Assembly: GCA_019637315.1 (NCBI GenBank)
Contig: JAHBVU010000012.1
Span: 1 to 64,000, forward strand
DNA from: Gemmatimonadales bacterium
GTDB lineage: Bacteria; Gemmatimonadota; Gemmatimonadetes; Gemmatimonadales; GWC2-71-9
Direction of reading: 5' to 3'
Length of the DNA stretch: 64,000 nt
How positions within the stretch are numbered: position 1 is the stretch's first letter; every line of letters begins with the position of its first letter. Positions 41,681 to 51,311 of this stretch are shown here, piece by piece. Both the position numbers and the translations under genes were made by a program. The notes under the pieces were generated by a model, which was not told where the DNA came from, did not search any database, and was given only the letters and a program-made list of their open reading frames with translations.

Positions 41681-43064
41681 CGAAGGCCACGTTCTGAGTG
41701 CGAGCCGCGCTCAATCGAAAGCCCGTAACCTGCCCCCGACGGTCACGGTCAGCATCGATCCGGACCCAGCCGACCATGAAGGCGTCCGGACCAATCGGCC
41801 GCCACTGCACCGGGTCACCCCAGCGGGTTCGTGCGGTGACGGTATCGCCTCGCGCCTCGACCACGGTCCAGGTATCGAGCTCGTCGCTGACGTAACGCCC
41901 CACGTACGCCGCAGCCTGCCGGGCAGTAATCGGTACCGTCTCGGGCTGCGCGGGCGGACCCGACGGCGACGCCTCAGGGGCAGGTCCCAGCTTACCAGCC
42001 AGATAGAGATCGGCGACCTGATTCGTCAGCGCCGTCGGATTGGCCGAGCCATCGTTGCACAGCACAGCCACCGTCAGCCGTTCCGATGGAAAGCGGACCA
42101 GATTGGTGCGAAAGCCGAACATCGCGCCACCATGCGCGACGGTCGCGAGCCCGCGATAGGTTCCGGGCACCAGGCCGAAGGCATAGGTGGCCTTGGCGCT
42201 GTCCAGCCCGCCTGGAGTCTGCACCCGGTCGATCAGCGCTTGCCCACCGCCCAGCCGGTTCTGATAGAAGTTGTTGTCCCACTGCAGCAGGTCGTCGATC
42301 GAGGAGAGGAGTCCGCCGTCGCCTACCAGCGCATAACTCGAGCGGATGGCACGGTATCCCTCCGCACGGCGATCGTAGCTCTCCGCTCTGCCGGGAACGA
42401 TCACGCTGTTGTCATCATGAAAGTGGGTGCGCCGCATGCCGAGCGGCCCGAACATCTTGGCCTCCGCATACTGCCGCAGCGACATGCCCGTCGCCCGCTT
42501 GACGATCTCGGCCATCAGGATGTAGCCGGAGTTCGAGTACGAGTATCGGGACCCGGGCGCAAAGTCGAGCGAGCGCTGCCGGGAGATCAACTCGATAGCC
42601 GCCTCCTGCGGGATCTCGTCGGTAAAAGGCCGCCCCGACAAGCTCCAGAGACCGAGATAGTCGCGAATCCCGCTGGTATGGTGGACCAGGTGGCGGACCC
42701 GGATCGGATCCGTGTACGCCGGGAGCTCCGGAACCCACTTCCGCACCGGATCCTCGAGGGAGATCCCGCCCTCCTCAGCCAGCAACGCGATGGCAAAAGC
42801 CGCAAACTGCTTGGACACGGACGCGAGGTAAAACACCGTCGAAGGAGTAATCGGAACGCCGTGATTCAGGTCGGCCATTCCGTAGCCCCGGCTGTAGGCA
42901 ATTCGACCGTCCTGAAAAACCCCCAGGGCACAGCCGGGGGTGGTCGTATGATCATGCCGGGCAAAGATTGCGTCGACCGCCTTGGGATCGGGCCCCTTCC
43001 CCTGGGCGCTCAGTGCCCCTCCAGCAGCAAACAGGCCCAGCAGGCTCGTGGCGAGGAGCTTCAT
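41652..43064 (-). CDS. Secreted S12-family serine hydrolase (beta-lactamase/DD-peptidase-like)
   Basis: 470 residues from the ATG at 43064; signal peptide KLLATSLLGLFAAGGALSAQ. Class C-type motifs are Ser82-x-x-Lys85 in ASVSKQF, Tyr-x-Asn in YSYSNSGY and HGGAMFG, equivalent to the KTG box. A C-terminal extension of about 100 residues (after about 370) is a separate beta-rich domain. Could be an esterase, D-aminopeptidase or carboxypeptidase. It is divergent from and paralogous to the gene at 43169. Its 3' end overlaps the MFS gene. Confidence 0.9.
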   Translation of the reverse strand: MKLLATSLLGLFAAGGALSAQGKGPDPKAVDAIFARHDHTTTPGCALGVFQDGRIAYSRGYGMADLNHGVPITPSTVFYLASVSKQFAAFAIALLAEEGGISLEDPVRKWVPELPAYTDPIRVRHLVHHTSGIRDYLGLWSLSGRPFTDEIPQEAAIELISRQRSLDFAPGSRYSYSNSGYILMAEIVKRATGMSLRQYAEAKMFGPLGMRRTHFHDDNSVIVPGRAESYDRRAEGYRAIRSSYALVGDGGLLSSIDDLLQWDNNFYQNRLGGGQALIDRVQTPGGLDSAKATYAFGLVPGTYRGLATVAHGGAMFGFRTNLVRFPSERLTVAVLCNDGSANPTALTNQVADLYLAGKLGPAPEASPSGPPAQPETVPITARQAAAYVGRYVSDELDTWTVVEARGDTVTARTRWGDPVQWRPIGPDAFMVGWVRIDADRDRRGQVTGFRLSAARTQNVAFVKAPPAPRR

Positions 43065-43168
43065 GCGAATCTCGGCGGGATTTGAGGTTGGTATACAATA
43101 ACGAATCCAAAAGGCTAAGTTCAAGGCAAGCTTCCGGTACATCCTTGCCAATTCACCGAGGTTTTCCG

Positions 43169-44629
43169 ATGCGCCTGCGCCTCTTCCTGCTCTTCCTTGC
43201 TGTCGTTGCCGTTGCCCCGGGGGCAGCGGCCCAGGGAACCGACCGTTTTGCCCCGGTTCGGGCCACGATCAAGCGGATCCTGGACTCCACCGGCACCCCG
43301 TCGATTGCCGTGGCCGTTTCCAAGGACGGCAAGGTCATCTGGGAGGAGGGGTTCGGCTGGGCCAACCGGGAAAAGCGGATTCCGGCGACCCAGCACACCA
43401 TGTATTCCCTGGCTTCGATTTCCAAGCCAATCACGGCAACGGCACTGATGGTCCTGGTCGACCGCGGCATCGTCGCCCTGGACAAGCCGGCCAATGACTA
43501 CCTGGGCGTCGGCAAGATCACCAGCCTCGCCGGCGACGCCTCGGGAGCGACCGTGGCCCGGGTGCTGAGCCACACGGCCGGCCTGCCGCTCCACTATCGG
43601 TTCTTCTACAACAACCTGCCCTACGGCGCCCCGTCCATGGACGAGGCAATCGGCCGCTACGGCAGTACGGTCTTTCCCCCGGGACAGATCTACGAGTATT
43701 CGAATCTGGGCTACGGCATCATCGACCACATCGTGGAGCGGATGGGCGGCCAGACCTACGCCGATTTCATGCGCAACGAGGTCTTCCTGCCCCTCGGCCT
43801 GACCCATACCACGATCGACATCGGTCCCGGCCTCGAGGAGTACGCCGCCGAGCGATACGACGGTCGGGGTCGCCCGGTGCCGTTCTACGCTTTCGACCAC
43901 GCTGGCGCATCTGCGGTGTACTCGAGTGCGCACGACCTGGTGCGCTTCGGGATGTTCCATCTCAAGAACAAGCTTCCCGGCCAGCGCCAGATCCTCAAGC
44001 CGGAAACGATCGACCTGATGCAGCGCCCGATTGCCCCGGCCAACTACGGTCTGGGCTGGAACACCAGCAGCGATCGGGGCCACCGCCGTTTCTCGCACAC
44101 CGGCGGCATGCCCGGGGTCTCGACCGTCCTCCACATGTACCCGGATCAGAACGTCACCATCACCGTGCTGACCAACGCCGGGCCGAGCGGACTGATCGCG
44201 CAGGAAATCGCGGCCGTGATGCTCCCCGGCTACGCCGATTCGCTCAAGGCGCAGCGCGCTCAGGCAACTCAGCCGCCGCGGCGTGACTTCACCCCGTCCT
44301 CCGATCTCGTGGGCGAATGGACCGGGACGCTGCGCACCTGGCAGCGAACGGTGCCACTCCGTCTGCTGATCAAGCCCGATGGTGACGTCCACGTCTGGCT
44401 GGCCTCGCAGCCCCGCGCCATTCTCAACAACGTGTGGTTCAACAACGGGCGGCTCTCGGGGCGGTTTGCGGGCACGATCCCGACGGACGACGCTCAGCTC
44501 TGGCGTCATGACGTGCTGCTCGGCCTGCTCCACGGCAATGGAACGCTGCGCGGCCAGGCAAGCGCCATGTCGACCGACGAACTCAATATGGGATCGATTG
44601 CGTCGTACGTGGACCTGCGAAAGAACTGA
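43169..44629 (+). CDS. Secreted S12-family serine hydrolase, paralogue
   Basis: 486 residues from the ATG at 43169; signal peptide RLFLLFLAVVAVAPGAAAQ. Catalytic Ser83-x-x-Lys86 in SISKPIT, Tyr-x-Asn in YEYSNLGYG and HTGGMPG are intact. The C-terminal 120 residues make an extra beta domain (EWTGTLRTWQRTVPLRLLIK). Followed by a strong intrinsic terminator, so the transcript ends here. The 105-nt gap to its divergent paralogue holds both promoters. Confidence 0.91.
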   Translation: MRLRLFLLFLAVVAVAPGAAAQGTDRFAPVRATIKRILDSTGTPSIAVAVSKDGKVIWEEGFGWANREKRIPATQHTMYSLASISKPITATALMVLVDRGIVALDKPANDYLGVGKITSLAGDASGATVARVLSHTAGLPLHYRFFYNNLPYGAPSMDEAIGRYGSTVFPPGQIYEYSNLGYGIIDHIVERMGGQTYADFMRNEVFLPLGLTHTTIDIGPGLEEYAAERYDGRGRPVPFYAFDHAGASAVYSSAHDLVRFGMFHLKNKLPGQRQILKPETIDLMQRPIAPANYGLGWNTSSDRGHRRFSHTGGMPGVSTVLHMYPDQNVTITVLTNAGPSGLIAQEIAAVMLPGYADSLKAQRAQATQPPRRDFTPSSDLVGEWTGTLRTWQRTVPLRLLIKPDGDVHVWLASQPRAILNNVWFNNGRLSGRFAGTIPTDDAQLWRHDVLLGLLHGNGTLRGQASAMSTDELNMGSIASYVDLRKN

Positions 44630-44647
44630 GCTTTGGAGCGCACGAAA

Positions 44648-44691
44648 GGCGGGCGGCGAGCCAATCCTGCTCACCGCCCGCCCTTTGTTTT
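44648..44691 (+). terminator. Intrinsic terminator after the S12 hydrolase
   Basis: Hairpin with arms GGCGGGCGG and CCGCCCGCC plus an inner GAGC/GCTC pair (one mismatch), loop of 7 nt, followed by TTTGTTTT at 44684-44691. On the plus strand this is a strong Rho-independent terminator. Confidence 0.9.
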
Positions 44692-44707
44692 GGCAGATCC
44701 GCAGCCG

Positions 44708-45202
44708 CTACCGGCGCGGGAAACGTTCCCGATAGATGTCGACGAACTGACCGGCCAGCTCCCGCGCCGCAAAGCGCAGCGCTTCATCGAGCTCCGCGCG
44801 TTCCACGATGTTGGATCGCGACGGGCCTTGCCAGATTACCGTCCAGGCAGGCACCCGTCCGAACTGGTCCCGGTAGCCGAGTTCCAGATTCATCACAAAA
44901 CCGACGCCGAACCGGGCCCGCCCCGCCCCGGTGGCGAGCCGCACATCGAGCCGCAACACGCAGCAATCGTCGGCCCGTGGATCGGAGAGCTCGTACAGCA
45001 CATCGGCACGACGAAGTTCCTGGCGAATCACCTCTTCGAGCAGCCGCGCCGAGCGGCCGTTGTCGCCCGCGCCGGCCACGTCGGCACGAACCGACAGCGA
45101 TTGCAGCTCCTCGACAGCGTCGCGGGAATAGTTGATCTGCGCCTGCAGCAGGCCGGGACCCGCCAGGCAGGCGACCAGCCCGAAAATCAGTCGCGTACCC
45201 AT
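44708..45202 (-). CDS. Secreted protein of unknown function
   Basis: 164 residues from the ATG at 45202, with signal peptide TRLIFGLVACLAGPGLLQAQ. No known domain. The mature part is a single alpha/beta-looking domain with a Cys-Cys pair (DDCCVLRLDVRL) and a C-terminal amphipathic helix (LRFAARELAGQFVDIYRERF). Ends before the terminator of the convergent S12 gene. It resembles short periplasmic proteins in peptidase-rich regions, nothing more specific. Confidence 0.7.
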   Translation of the reverse strand: MGTRLIFGLVACLAGPGLLQAQINYSRDAVEELQSLSVRADVAGAGDNGRSARLLEEVIRQELRRADVLYELSDPRADDCCVLRLDVRLATGAGRARFGVGFVMNLELGYRDQFGRVPAWTVIWQGPSRSNIVERAELDEALRFAARELAGQFVDIYRERFPRR

Positions 45203-45234
45203 ACCCCAAGTATCGGTAGAAACCGGCCTCACGG

Positions 45235-46656
45235 TTAGCGGATGCCTACCAGGCCGTTGACCGACTCGATCAGTTTGGCCGAGTCGTAGCCGACGCCGTC
45301 CTTGAACACGGTGACGACCCGCCGGATGGCAGTCGGATCGGCGGTCGGATCGCCCCGAATCACAACGAGATCGGCGACCTTGCCGCGCGCAATGGTCCCG
45401 AGCTCGGCGTCGACACCCAGAACCTTGGCCCCGTTGGCTGACATGATCCGGATCGCATCGACCGGCTTGAACCCGGCTTCGACCAGGAGTTCGTAGTTCC
45501 GCTGATCGCCGTAGCCGGGCAGCGCGCCGCCGTTGCCCGTCGGGTCGACCCCTGCCGCGAGCAAGCCGCCGGCGTTGACGAATGCCACCTCGTAGGCCAT
45601 GGCTTTGCGGAGGCTCGCCTCGGTGCGCCCCTGCCCAGGTTGTTTGGCAATCCGCTCGCGGGCATCCAGATACTCGCGCTTGACGTCCGGGCTCATCGCG
45701 TCAAGAACCCGTTGTTCGAGCGGCGGACGACTGGGAACCGAGATCTCCATGACCGCGAGGGTCGAGGTCATCGGCACCGCCTTGTCGATCAGCGCCTTGA
45801 AGGTCGCCTGAGCCGCCGGGCCCTGGGGGTCGAAGTCTCCCATCAAGGCAACGTTGCGCCCCGGGCAGCGATCAGGCTGCTTGGCCGGATCGTATTCGAA
45901 GTTGGCCAGCAGGCCGTGCTCGAGTGCATCGATGCCCGCCTCGACGGCCTCCTTGTAGCCGACCGAGCAAAGATGCCCGGTGACTTTGACGCCCCGAGCA
46001 TGCGCCGCCTGCGCAACCGCACGCAGGTTCTCTCGGCTGATTTCGGTGTAGACCTTGAACCAGGTGGCGCCCTCATCGGCCCAGTAGTCGACCACCCGCT
46101 TGGCCTGCTCCGGCGTGGTGATGTGCTTTCGCTCGACCACCTGATCGGGACCGGTGATGTACGGCCCGCTCACATGCATCCGGGGGCCCGGTACCTCGCC
46201 CGCCTCGATCTGGCGCTTGAGCGAAATCTCCGCGTACGGCACGATGCTGCCGGTGGTGCGGATCGTGGTTACCCCGGAAGCGAGGTAGAGGCGTGGCGCG
46301 CTGACCGACAGCTGCGCACGACGACCTGCCGAGGTGGTGTAGAAGGTATGGTTGTGCATCCCGACCAGACCCGGAATGACCGTATGCCCCGCGAGGTCGA
46401 GGACCCGGGCTCCGGTCGGAATCGTGACCGAGCCGCTCGGACCGACCGCGCTGATGCGGCCATCGGCAATCAGGACGGTCTGATCGGTTGCCGCCGGGGC
46501 ACCGGTGCCGTCGACGACGCGCACTCGCGTCAGGGCAACCACCGGCGCATCGACTGATACGAAGGCGCGAGTCGTCTCGGACAGAGAGGGCCGGCTTTGG
46601 GCCAGCAGAGGCGCGGCCACACCAAAGGCGGACGCAGCCAGGAAAAGGCGGATCAT
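45235..46656 (-). CDS. Secreted amidohydrolase (imidazolonepropionase/dipeptidase-like)
   Basis: 473 residues from the ATG at 46656, with signal peptide IRLFLAASAFGVAAPLLAQ. Metal-binding His-x-His in VIPGLVGMHNHTFY (about 130), His in GVKVTGHLCSVG and ALEHGLLANF, and Asp in LLAAGVDPTGNGG. These are the amidohydrolase-superfamily ligands. The nearest types are secreted imidazolonepropionase-like and Xaa-Pro or Xaa-Arg dipeptidases. Substrate cannot be settled; a peptide is suggested by context. Confidence 0.88.
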   Translation of the reverse strand: MIRLFLAASAFGVAAPLLAQSRPSLSETTRAFVSVDAPVVALTRVRVVDGTGAPAATDQTVLIADGRISAVGPSGSVTIPTGARVLDLAGHTVIPGLVGMHNHTFYTTSAGRRAQLSVSAPRLYLASGVTTIRTTGSIVPYAEISLKRQIEAGEVPGPRMHVSGPYITGPDQVVERKHITTPEQAKRVVDYWADEGATWFKVYTEISRENLRAVAQAAHARGVKVTGHLCSVGYKEAVEAGIDALEHGLLANFEYDPAKQPDRCPGRNVALMGDFDPQGPAAQATFKALIDKAVPMTSTLAVMEISVPSRPPLEQRVLDAMSPDVKREYLDARERIAKQPGQGRTEASLRKAMAYEVAFVNAGGLLAAGVDPTGNGGALPGYGDQRNYELLVEAGFKPVDAIRIMSANGAKVLGVDAELGTIARGKVADLVVIRGDPTADPTAIRRVVTVFKDGVGYDSAKLIESVNGLVGIR

Positions 46657-46762
46657 GGATCTCTCGCTCGGGAGGGGTCCCCGGAAACCTAGAACACCTC
46701 TGGCCGAGGGCAACCGGCACCGCGCGGCGGCGGGGCACCGGTCGTGTGCCAACGACCCGGCT

Positions 46763-49009
46763 CTAAAGAATACCGTCCAGGTACAGGTCGAACCGCCACC
46801 CGGTCGGCGAGCGAAGGCCACGGGCCAGGTCCGCACGAATCAAGCCGTCGAGAAAGCTCGCCCCCACCCCCGCGCTCAGCAGCGGGCGACCCGACCAGAA
46901 CTCGGCGCGCTGTCCCGCCCAGCCGATGTCGCTGAACAGCGACAGGCGCACGGCCGGAAAGCTGTTGGCCACTTCGGCCCGACCGGTCCAGAAGGATGGC
47001 CCTGCCATCACACCGCCGTCATAGCCCCGCAGGGTGACCGGCCCGCCGAGGTAGAACCAGCTCTGCACCGGCGAGGTGCCTTCCGTCGTGCCCGCCGACA
47101 GAGAGGCTCCGAACGCAAGCGGGCCCCGCGGCGTGACCCAGCTGCGGAGCGTGACCGATCCGCGCCCGAACTTGTAGTCGCCGGTGGCACCCTCGACGAA
47201 GGCTTCTCCGCTCACGCCGACCTGACGGGACAATGCTCGCGACCCGCGGGCCCTGAGGCTGCCACCGAACTGATCCGCTCGATCGGCGACAATATTGGGC
47301 TGGTACGCGGCCTCGGAACCGAGCAGATGGCGAATCGAGAAGTCGGTTTCGACCCTGGCAACCCGCTGCCGCTCATAATAGACTCGGCTCTCGAGCCAGC
47401 CTGCACCAACCGTCTGGGTCGCTTCGACCCCCTCGGTGCGGAAGAACTGACCGTCATCCCGGTGCGTGAACAGGCCCGCCAGGCTGTTCATGACGCCGAA
47501 CGGCCGAGTCTCGGGGTTGGCGGCGGCCAGGCGGCGATAGACGGCGATCCTGCTGTGATCGCCGATCGTCGATCCCGTGCTGACGCCCACCTCGGCATTG
47601 AGCCACCCGTCGGCCACGCCGATCCGTGCGCGGCCATCGACTGCCAGCTTGCCGAAGTCCGCCCGCGCCGCGACGCCGAGAGACACGGCCTCGATACGGT
47701 TGAAGCGGGCATGGCGAAGCAACTCGGTTGCTCCGTAGGGCAGTTCGAGCCGCGCGGCCCAAGGCGGACCGGGTAGGCGACCGATCGAGGCGGCCAGCCC
47801 GCGCAGCTCGTCGTCGCTGATCAGGTCGCCCATCGAGAGAATTGGCTCGCCGAGCGCAGGGCTGTTGATCAGCTGGAGCGTATCGTCAGGCACCGCAACG
47901 ACCAGCACCGAGTCGTCGGTAAAGCGATGGCGGCAGTCGGCCACCTTCTGCCGATACGCCCGGCGTCCCTCTTCGGATCGCATCGAGCGATCGTCGCGGG
48001 CCTCATCGATGCACTCCCGCACGACGCGGCGCACGCTGTCGGCATGGGCGCGCCGTGTCGCGGAGTCGATCGGGATCCCCGCAGCTGTCGTGTCGGGCTG
48101 GCGCCGGGTTCCGGCCGGCCGGAAGGTACTGGCCGGATCCGGGGGCGTGCCGCCTTCGACCTCATAGTCGGTGTAGACCTGCTCCATCCGAATCGGCATG
48201 TTGAGCCACGAGCCCATGGTGCCGACCGCATCGATGGCGGCGTAGCGCAGCATCCACCAGCGCTCCTCGTACAGCCCGTACTCCAGGGTGACGTACTTGA
48301 CCTCGCCCTTCGGATTGACCCAGCGGGGCACGTCCTCACGGTCTTCGGCCGAGATGTCCCGACGAAACTCGAAAGGGCGGGCCGGGCGAAAGATCATGCG
48401 CACCAGGCCGTGGGTGTCGCCATCGAACCAGAGCGCGCCCGACATCAGCCGCCAGTCGGAGCGGCGGGGTATGACCTTGAGTTCGAGCAGGCGGATTCGC
48501 TTGCCGGATGGAAGCGCGATGACGGTGGAGTCGCCCATGGCAAAGCGGTAGTCGTGCTCGCCGCCCTCGCGCAGCGGATAGATGAACCCCTCGTCGTCCT
48601 CGCCTAACCCGGCAAAGCGCAGCACATCCTCGGCTGGATTGATGACGAGTTCCCGAAGCCCGCTCTGCAGGTCCTCCGGGACTTGGTCGCCGCGCAGCGC
48701 GATCGGGACTCCCTGCCGGGCTCCGACGACCTCGATCCGGCTCGGCCGGTCGCGGTACCATTCGATGTTGGCCGCGAGTTCCTGGCGGAACAACATCCGA
48801 TCGCGCCCGACGGCCCGCACCCCCACCCCGATTCGCTGCGACACACTTGCTCGGTAGGACGTGACCAGTCGCTCGTTGCGATCCCGGGCCGCGCGGGCCC
48901 TCGACACCAACTCCGCAGTTGCGGCGTCGGCATAGCTGTCGGCGGGAAGGCCGGCGCGAACGGTGTCTTGAACCAGGAGGACGGACAGGAGGGCAACCGC
49001 AGCGAGCAT
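46763..49009 (-). CDS. BamA/TamA-like outer-membrane protein
   Basis: 748 residues with a short N-terminal signal sequence. The C-terminal 350 residues look like a 16-strand barrel of the BamA/FhaC type, with the lid-loop signature FYLGGPVTLRGYDGG (about 635) and a final strand WRFDLYLDGIL ending in Leu rather than Phe. The N-terminal 250 residues are not clear POTRA repeats; RFAMGDSTVIALPSGKRI and ALWFDGDTHGLVRMIF recall LolA/DUF5686-type beta domains. Function in export or outer-membrane assembly is possible. Monocistronic; no chaperone gene nearby. Confidence 0.78.
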   Translation of the reverse strand: MLAAVALLSVLLVQDTVRAGLPADSYADAATAELVSRARAARDRNERLVTSYRASVSQRIGVGVRAVGRDRMLFRQELAANIEWYRDRPSRIEVVGARQGVPIALRGDQVPEDLQSGLRELVINPAEDVLRFAGLGEDDEGFIYPLREGGEHDYRFAMGDSTVIALPSGKRIRLLELKVIPRRSDWRLMSGALWFDGDTHGLVRMIFRPARPFEFRRDISAEDREDVPRWVNPKGEVKYVTLEYGLYEERWWMLRYAAIDAVGTMGSWLNMPIRMEQVYTDYEVEGGTPPDPASTFRPAGTRRQPDTTAAGIPIDSATRRAHADSVRRVVRECIDEARDDRSMRSEEGRRAYRQKVADCRHRFTDDSVLVVAVPDDTLQLINSPALGEPILSMGDLISDDELRGLAASIGRLPGPPWAARLELPYGATELLRHARFNRIEAVSLGVAARADFGKLAVDGRARIGVADGWLNAEVGVSTGSTIGDHSRIAVYRRLAAANPETRPFGVMNSLAGLFTHRDDGQFFRTEGVEATQTVGAGWLESRVYYERQRVARVETDFSIRHLLGSEAAYQPNIVADRADQFGGSLRARGSRALSRQVGVSGEAFVEGATGDYKFGRGSVTLRSWVTPRGPLAFGASLSAGTTEGTSPVQSWFYLGGPVTLRGYDGGVMAGPSFWTGRAEVANSFPAVRLSLFSDIGWAGQRAEFWSGRPLLSAGVGASFLDGLIRADLARGLRSPTGWRFDLYLDGIL

Positions 49010-49076
49010 CGTTCAATTCCGGCAGAGACCCCACCCATACGGTCGGGGCCCCTCCCGGGTTTCGTTTCGAAACAGG

Positions 49077-51278
49077 TTATCTCACCTCGAAAACCGCCAT
49101 CATCCCCGACTCCATGTGCTCGGCAATGTGGCAGTGCATCATCCATCGGCCGGGGTTCGACATTTCCACCAGCAGGTCGACCGTACCGCCCACCGGAATC
49201 AATGCCGTGTCCTTCCAGACCAGATTGGTGCTGGGCACGTCATTGTGCGTCAGGATCAGAAAACGCTGACCATGCAGATGGATCGGGTGCGACATCGGGT
49301 GCAGCGAGGTACGGTCGTTGCCGATCCGGATCTTGACCAGGTCGCCGACTCGGAACCTCCAGTCGACCGCCATGTTCTCGTTGCCGGTCTTGGCATCCCG
49401 AAGCACCCACTCGACCTGCTTGGCCGTCGGCAGCCAGTCCATCATCGGCATGGTGCCGGCCCACTCCACGGGGTGCGAATACATCACATCGCGCCGCAGC
49501 ATCTGGAGCAACCCGAATGGCAACTCGCCCAGTCGCAAGGTGAGCAGAATCTCGCGATCCGGCGCCCTGTTGATCCAGGCCCGATAGGGGGCGACCTCGG
49601 TCACGACATCACGATTGGTCCGAAGGGTGCGATACTCCCGGTCGTAGCTCGGCGTGGCGGGCGCGCCGGCGACCCGGATCACACCCAGGGTATCGTGCTC
49701 GGGAAAGAAGACCCCAATGTTGTGGTCGATCCCCTGCACCTGGTTCATCATCGGGTACTCGCCGGCCTTCGGAAACCGGACATCGACGATGTATCGCTGG
49801 GCCGGCGCAATCGGCACACTCTCGGTCCAGCTTTCCCGCTCGTACCGTCCGACATCCGCCCCGACCAGCTTCATGGTCGCGCCCGGAATGGTCCAGTTGA
49901 AGGTGCGGGTATTGGACGCGTTGGTGAGGTAGAAACGAACGATCTCGCCGGGACGAGCCTCGAAGCGATAGTTGGTCTCGCCGTTGACGAGGAAGATGTT
50001 GCCGAAGCGGCCCATCAGGGCATGCGTCGCATGCTCCGCACCGAACGGCACCAGCCCCTGATCGCCGAGCAGGAGGTCATCGAGCAGCAGGGTTTCTTCC
50101 CGATGCGCCGGGCCGAACGCGTCGGGGCGCTTGGGATGCACCAGGATGTTGCCGTAGAGCCCCAGATCCTGCTGAATGTCCTCCCGGAAATGGGAGTGGT
50201 ACCAGTAGATCCCCGCGTCTTTGAAGTGAACCCGGTAGAGATACTCGCCCCCGACCGGCACCGGATCCTGGGTAACACCCGGCACGCCATCGCTGCGGTT
50301 TTCCAACCGGATTCCATGCCAGTGGACGGCGCTCGGCTGATCGAGCGCGTTGCGGAACCGCACCATGACCGTGGCATTCTCGGCCACCTGCAACAGCGGA
50401 CCGGGATACTGCCCGTTATAGGCAAACATCACCAGCGTCCTGCCGTTGATGGTCCGCCGAACCAGCGAGGCCGTCATGACCAGGGTGTCGCCATCGGCGA
50501 GCTTGAGCAATTCCCGCGGCCGTGCTTCAGGCAGCAAGCGGGCATTCAGTCCAGTGCCCGGGAGGTAGGGTGTCGCGGGAGGCACCAGTTCATCGACGCC
50601 GGGCATCGGCATCATCGGGAGGCGCGGATTCTCGGGAGGCATGAACCACTGCGCCGGCGGCACGGTATCGCCCCCGACCGCGTGGCCGTGGCCGTGCGCG
50701 CCATGGCCGTGGTGCACCATCGAGGATGAGTCGGGCGTGCCGGCCAGCATCATCATCGAATGCTGCTGCATCCGGATACTCGGTGACATTCCGCGCAGCA
50801 CCAGCCGACCGGATCGCTCGGTCACGTCGCCCGACGCTTCGGCGGTGATGAAGACCAGGAATTTGTCGTCATCGATCTCGCCGATCGGGGTCCGTCCGTT
50901 CCTGACCACACCCACCTTGCGCATCGGATCGAGCGAGGGCGGCGTAACCCATGCCACGTAGGCCGTGTACGGACCAAGTGACGACGGCGGGGGCAGGTTC
51001 TCGATCACGACGGTGGCGTCGTACCGCTGATTACCCGCCGCCGTCACCACCACATCATAGGGAGAGTCCGGACGGCCCAGTTCGACCACACCTTTGACGT
51101 CGGGCACGTCGGGACGAGGAATCAGGTCGAGGCAGTAGAGATCGGTGCTGGGACGCAGCCCGACCGAAGCATCCTCATCACACAGCGGGCGGGGAGCCGG
51201 CGCCGCCACCCCGCCAAGAGCCAGAACACAGCTACCGAGCACAACAGCGCGCAACCATCGTCGGGGCCTGCCGATCAT
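49077..51278 (-). CDS. Secreted multicopper oxidase with an extra N-terminal domain
   Basis: 733 residues, signal peptide near VVLGSCVLALGGVAAPAP. All four copper motifs are visible: HWHG, YWYHSH, HPIHLHG near 664-670 and HCHIAEHMESGM near 715-726 (type 1 ligand Met). About 250 residues precede the first cupredoxin domain and include a Met/His-rich stretch, MQQHSMMM and MVHHGHGAHGHGHAVGG (about 185-205), that could bind copper. Family roles are cuprous, ferrous or phenolic oxidation. No other copper-homeostasis gene is close. Confidence 0.92.
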   Translation of the reverse strand: MIGRPRRWLRAVVLGSCVLALGGVAAPAPRPLCDEDASVGLRPSTDLYCLDLIPRPDVPDVKGVVELGRPDSPYDVVVTAAGNQRYDATVVIENLPPPSSLGPYTAYVAWVTPPSLDPMRKVGVVRNGRTPIGEIDDDKFLVFITAEASGDVTERSGRLVLRGMSPSIRMQQHSMMMLAGTPDSSSMVHHGHGAHGHGHAVGGDTVPPAQWFMPPENPRLPMMPMPGVDELVPPATPYLPGTGLNARLLPEARPRELLKLADGDTLVMTASLVRRTINGRTLVMFAYNGQYPGPLLQVAENATVMVRFRNALDQPSAVHWHGIRLENRSDGVPGVTQDPVPVGGEYLYRVHFKDAGIYWYHSHFREDIQQDLGLYGNILVHPKRPDAFGPAHREETLLLDDLLLGDQGLVPFGAEHATHALMGRFGNIFLVNGETNYRFEARPGEIVRFYLTNASNTRTFNWTIPGATMKLVGADVGRYERESWTESVPIAPAQRYIVDVRFPKAGEYPMMNQVQGIDHNIGVFFPEHDTLGVIRVAGAPATPSYDREYRTLRTNRDVVTEVAPYRAWINRAPDREILLTLRLGELPFGLLQMLRRDVMYSHPVEWAGTMPMMDWLPTAKQVEWVLRDAKTGNENMAVDWRFRVGDLVKIRIGNDRTSLHPMSHPIHLHGQRFLILTHNDVPSTNLVWKDTALIPVGGTVDLLVEMSNPGRWMMHCHIAEHMESGMMAVFEVR

Positions 51279-51311
51279 CTCACACTCCGGTCGAACGTCG
51301 TCAAACGAGCC

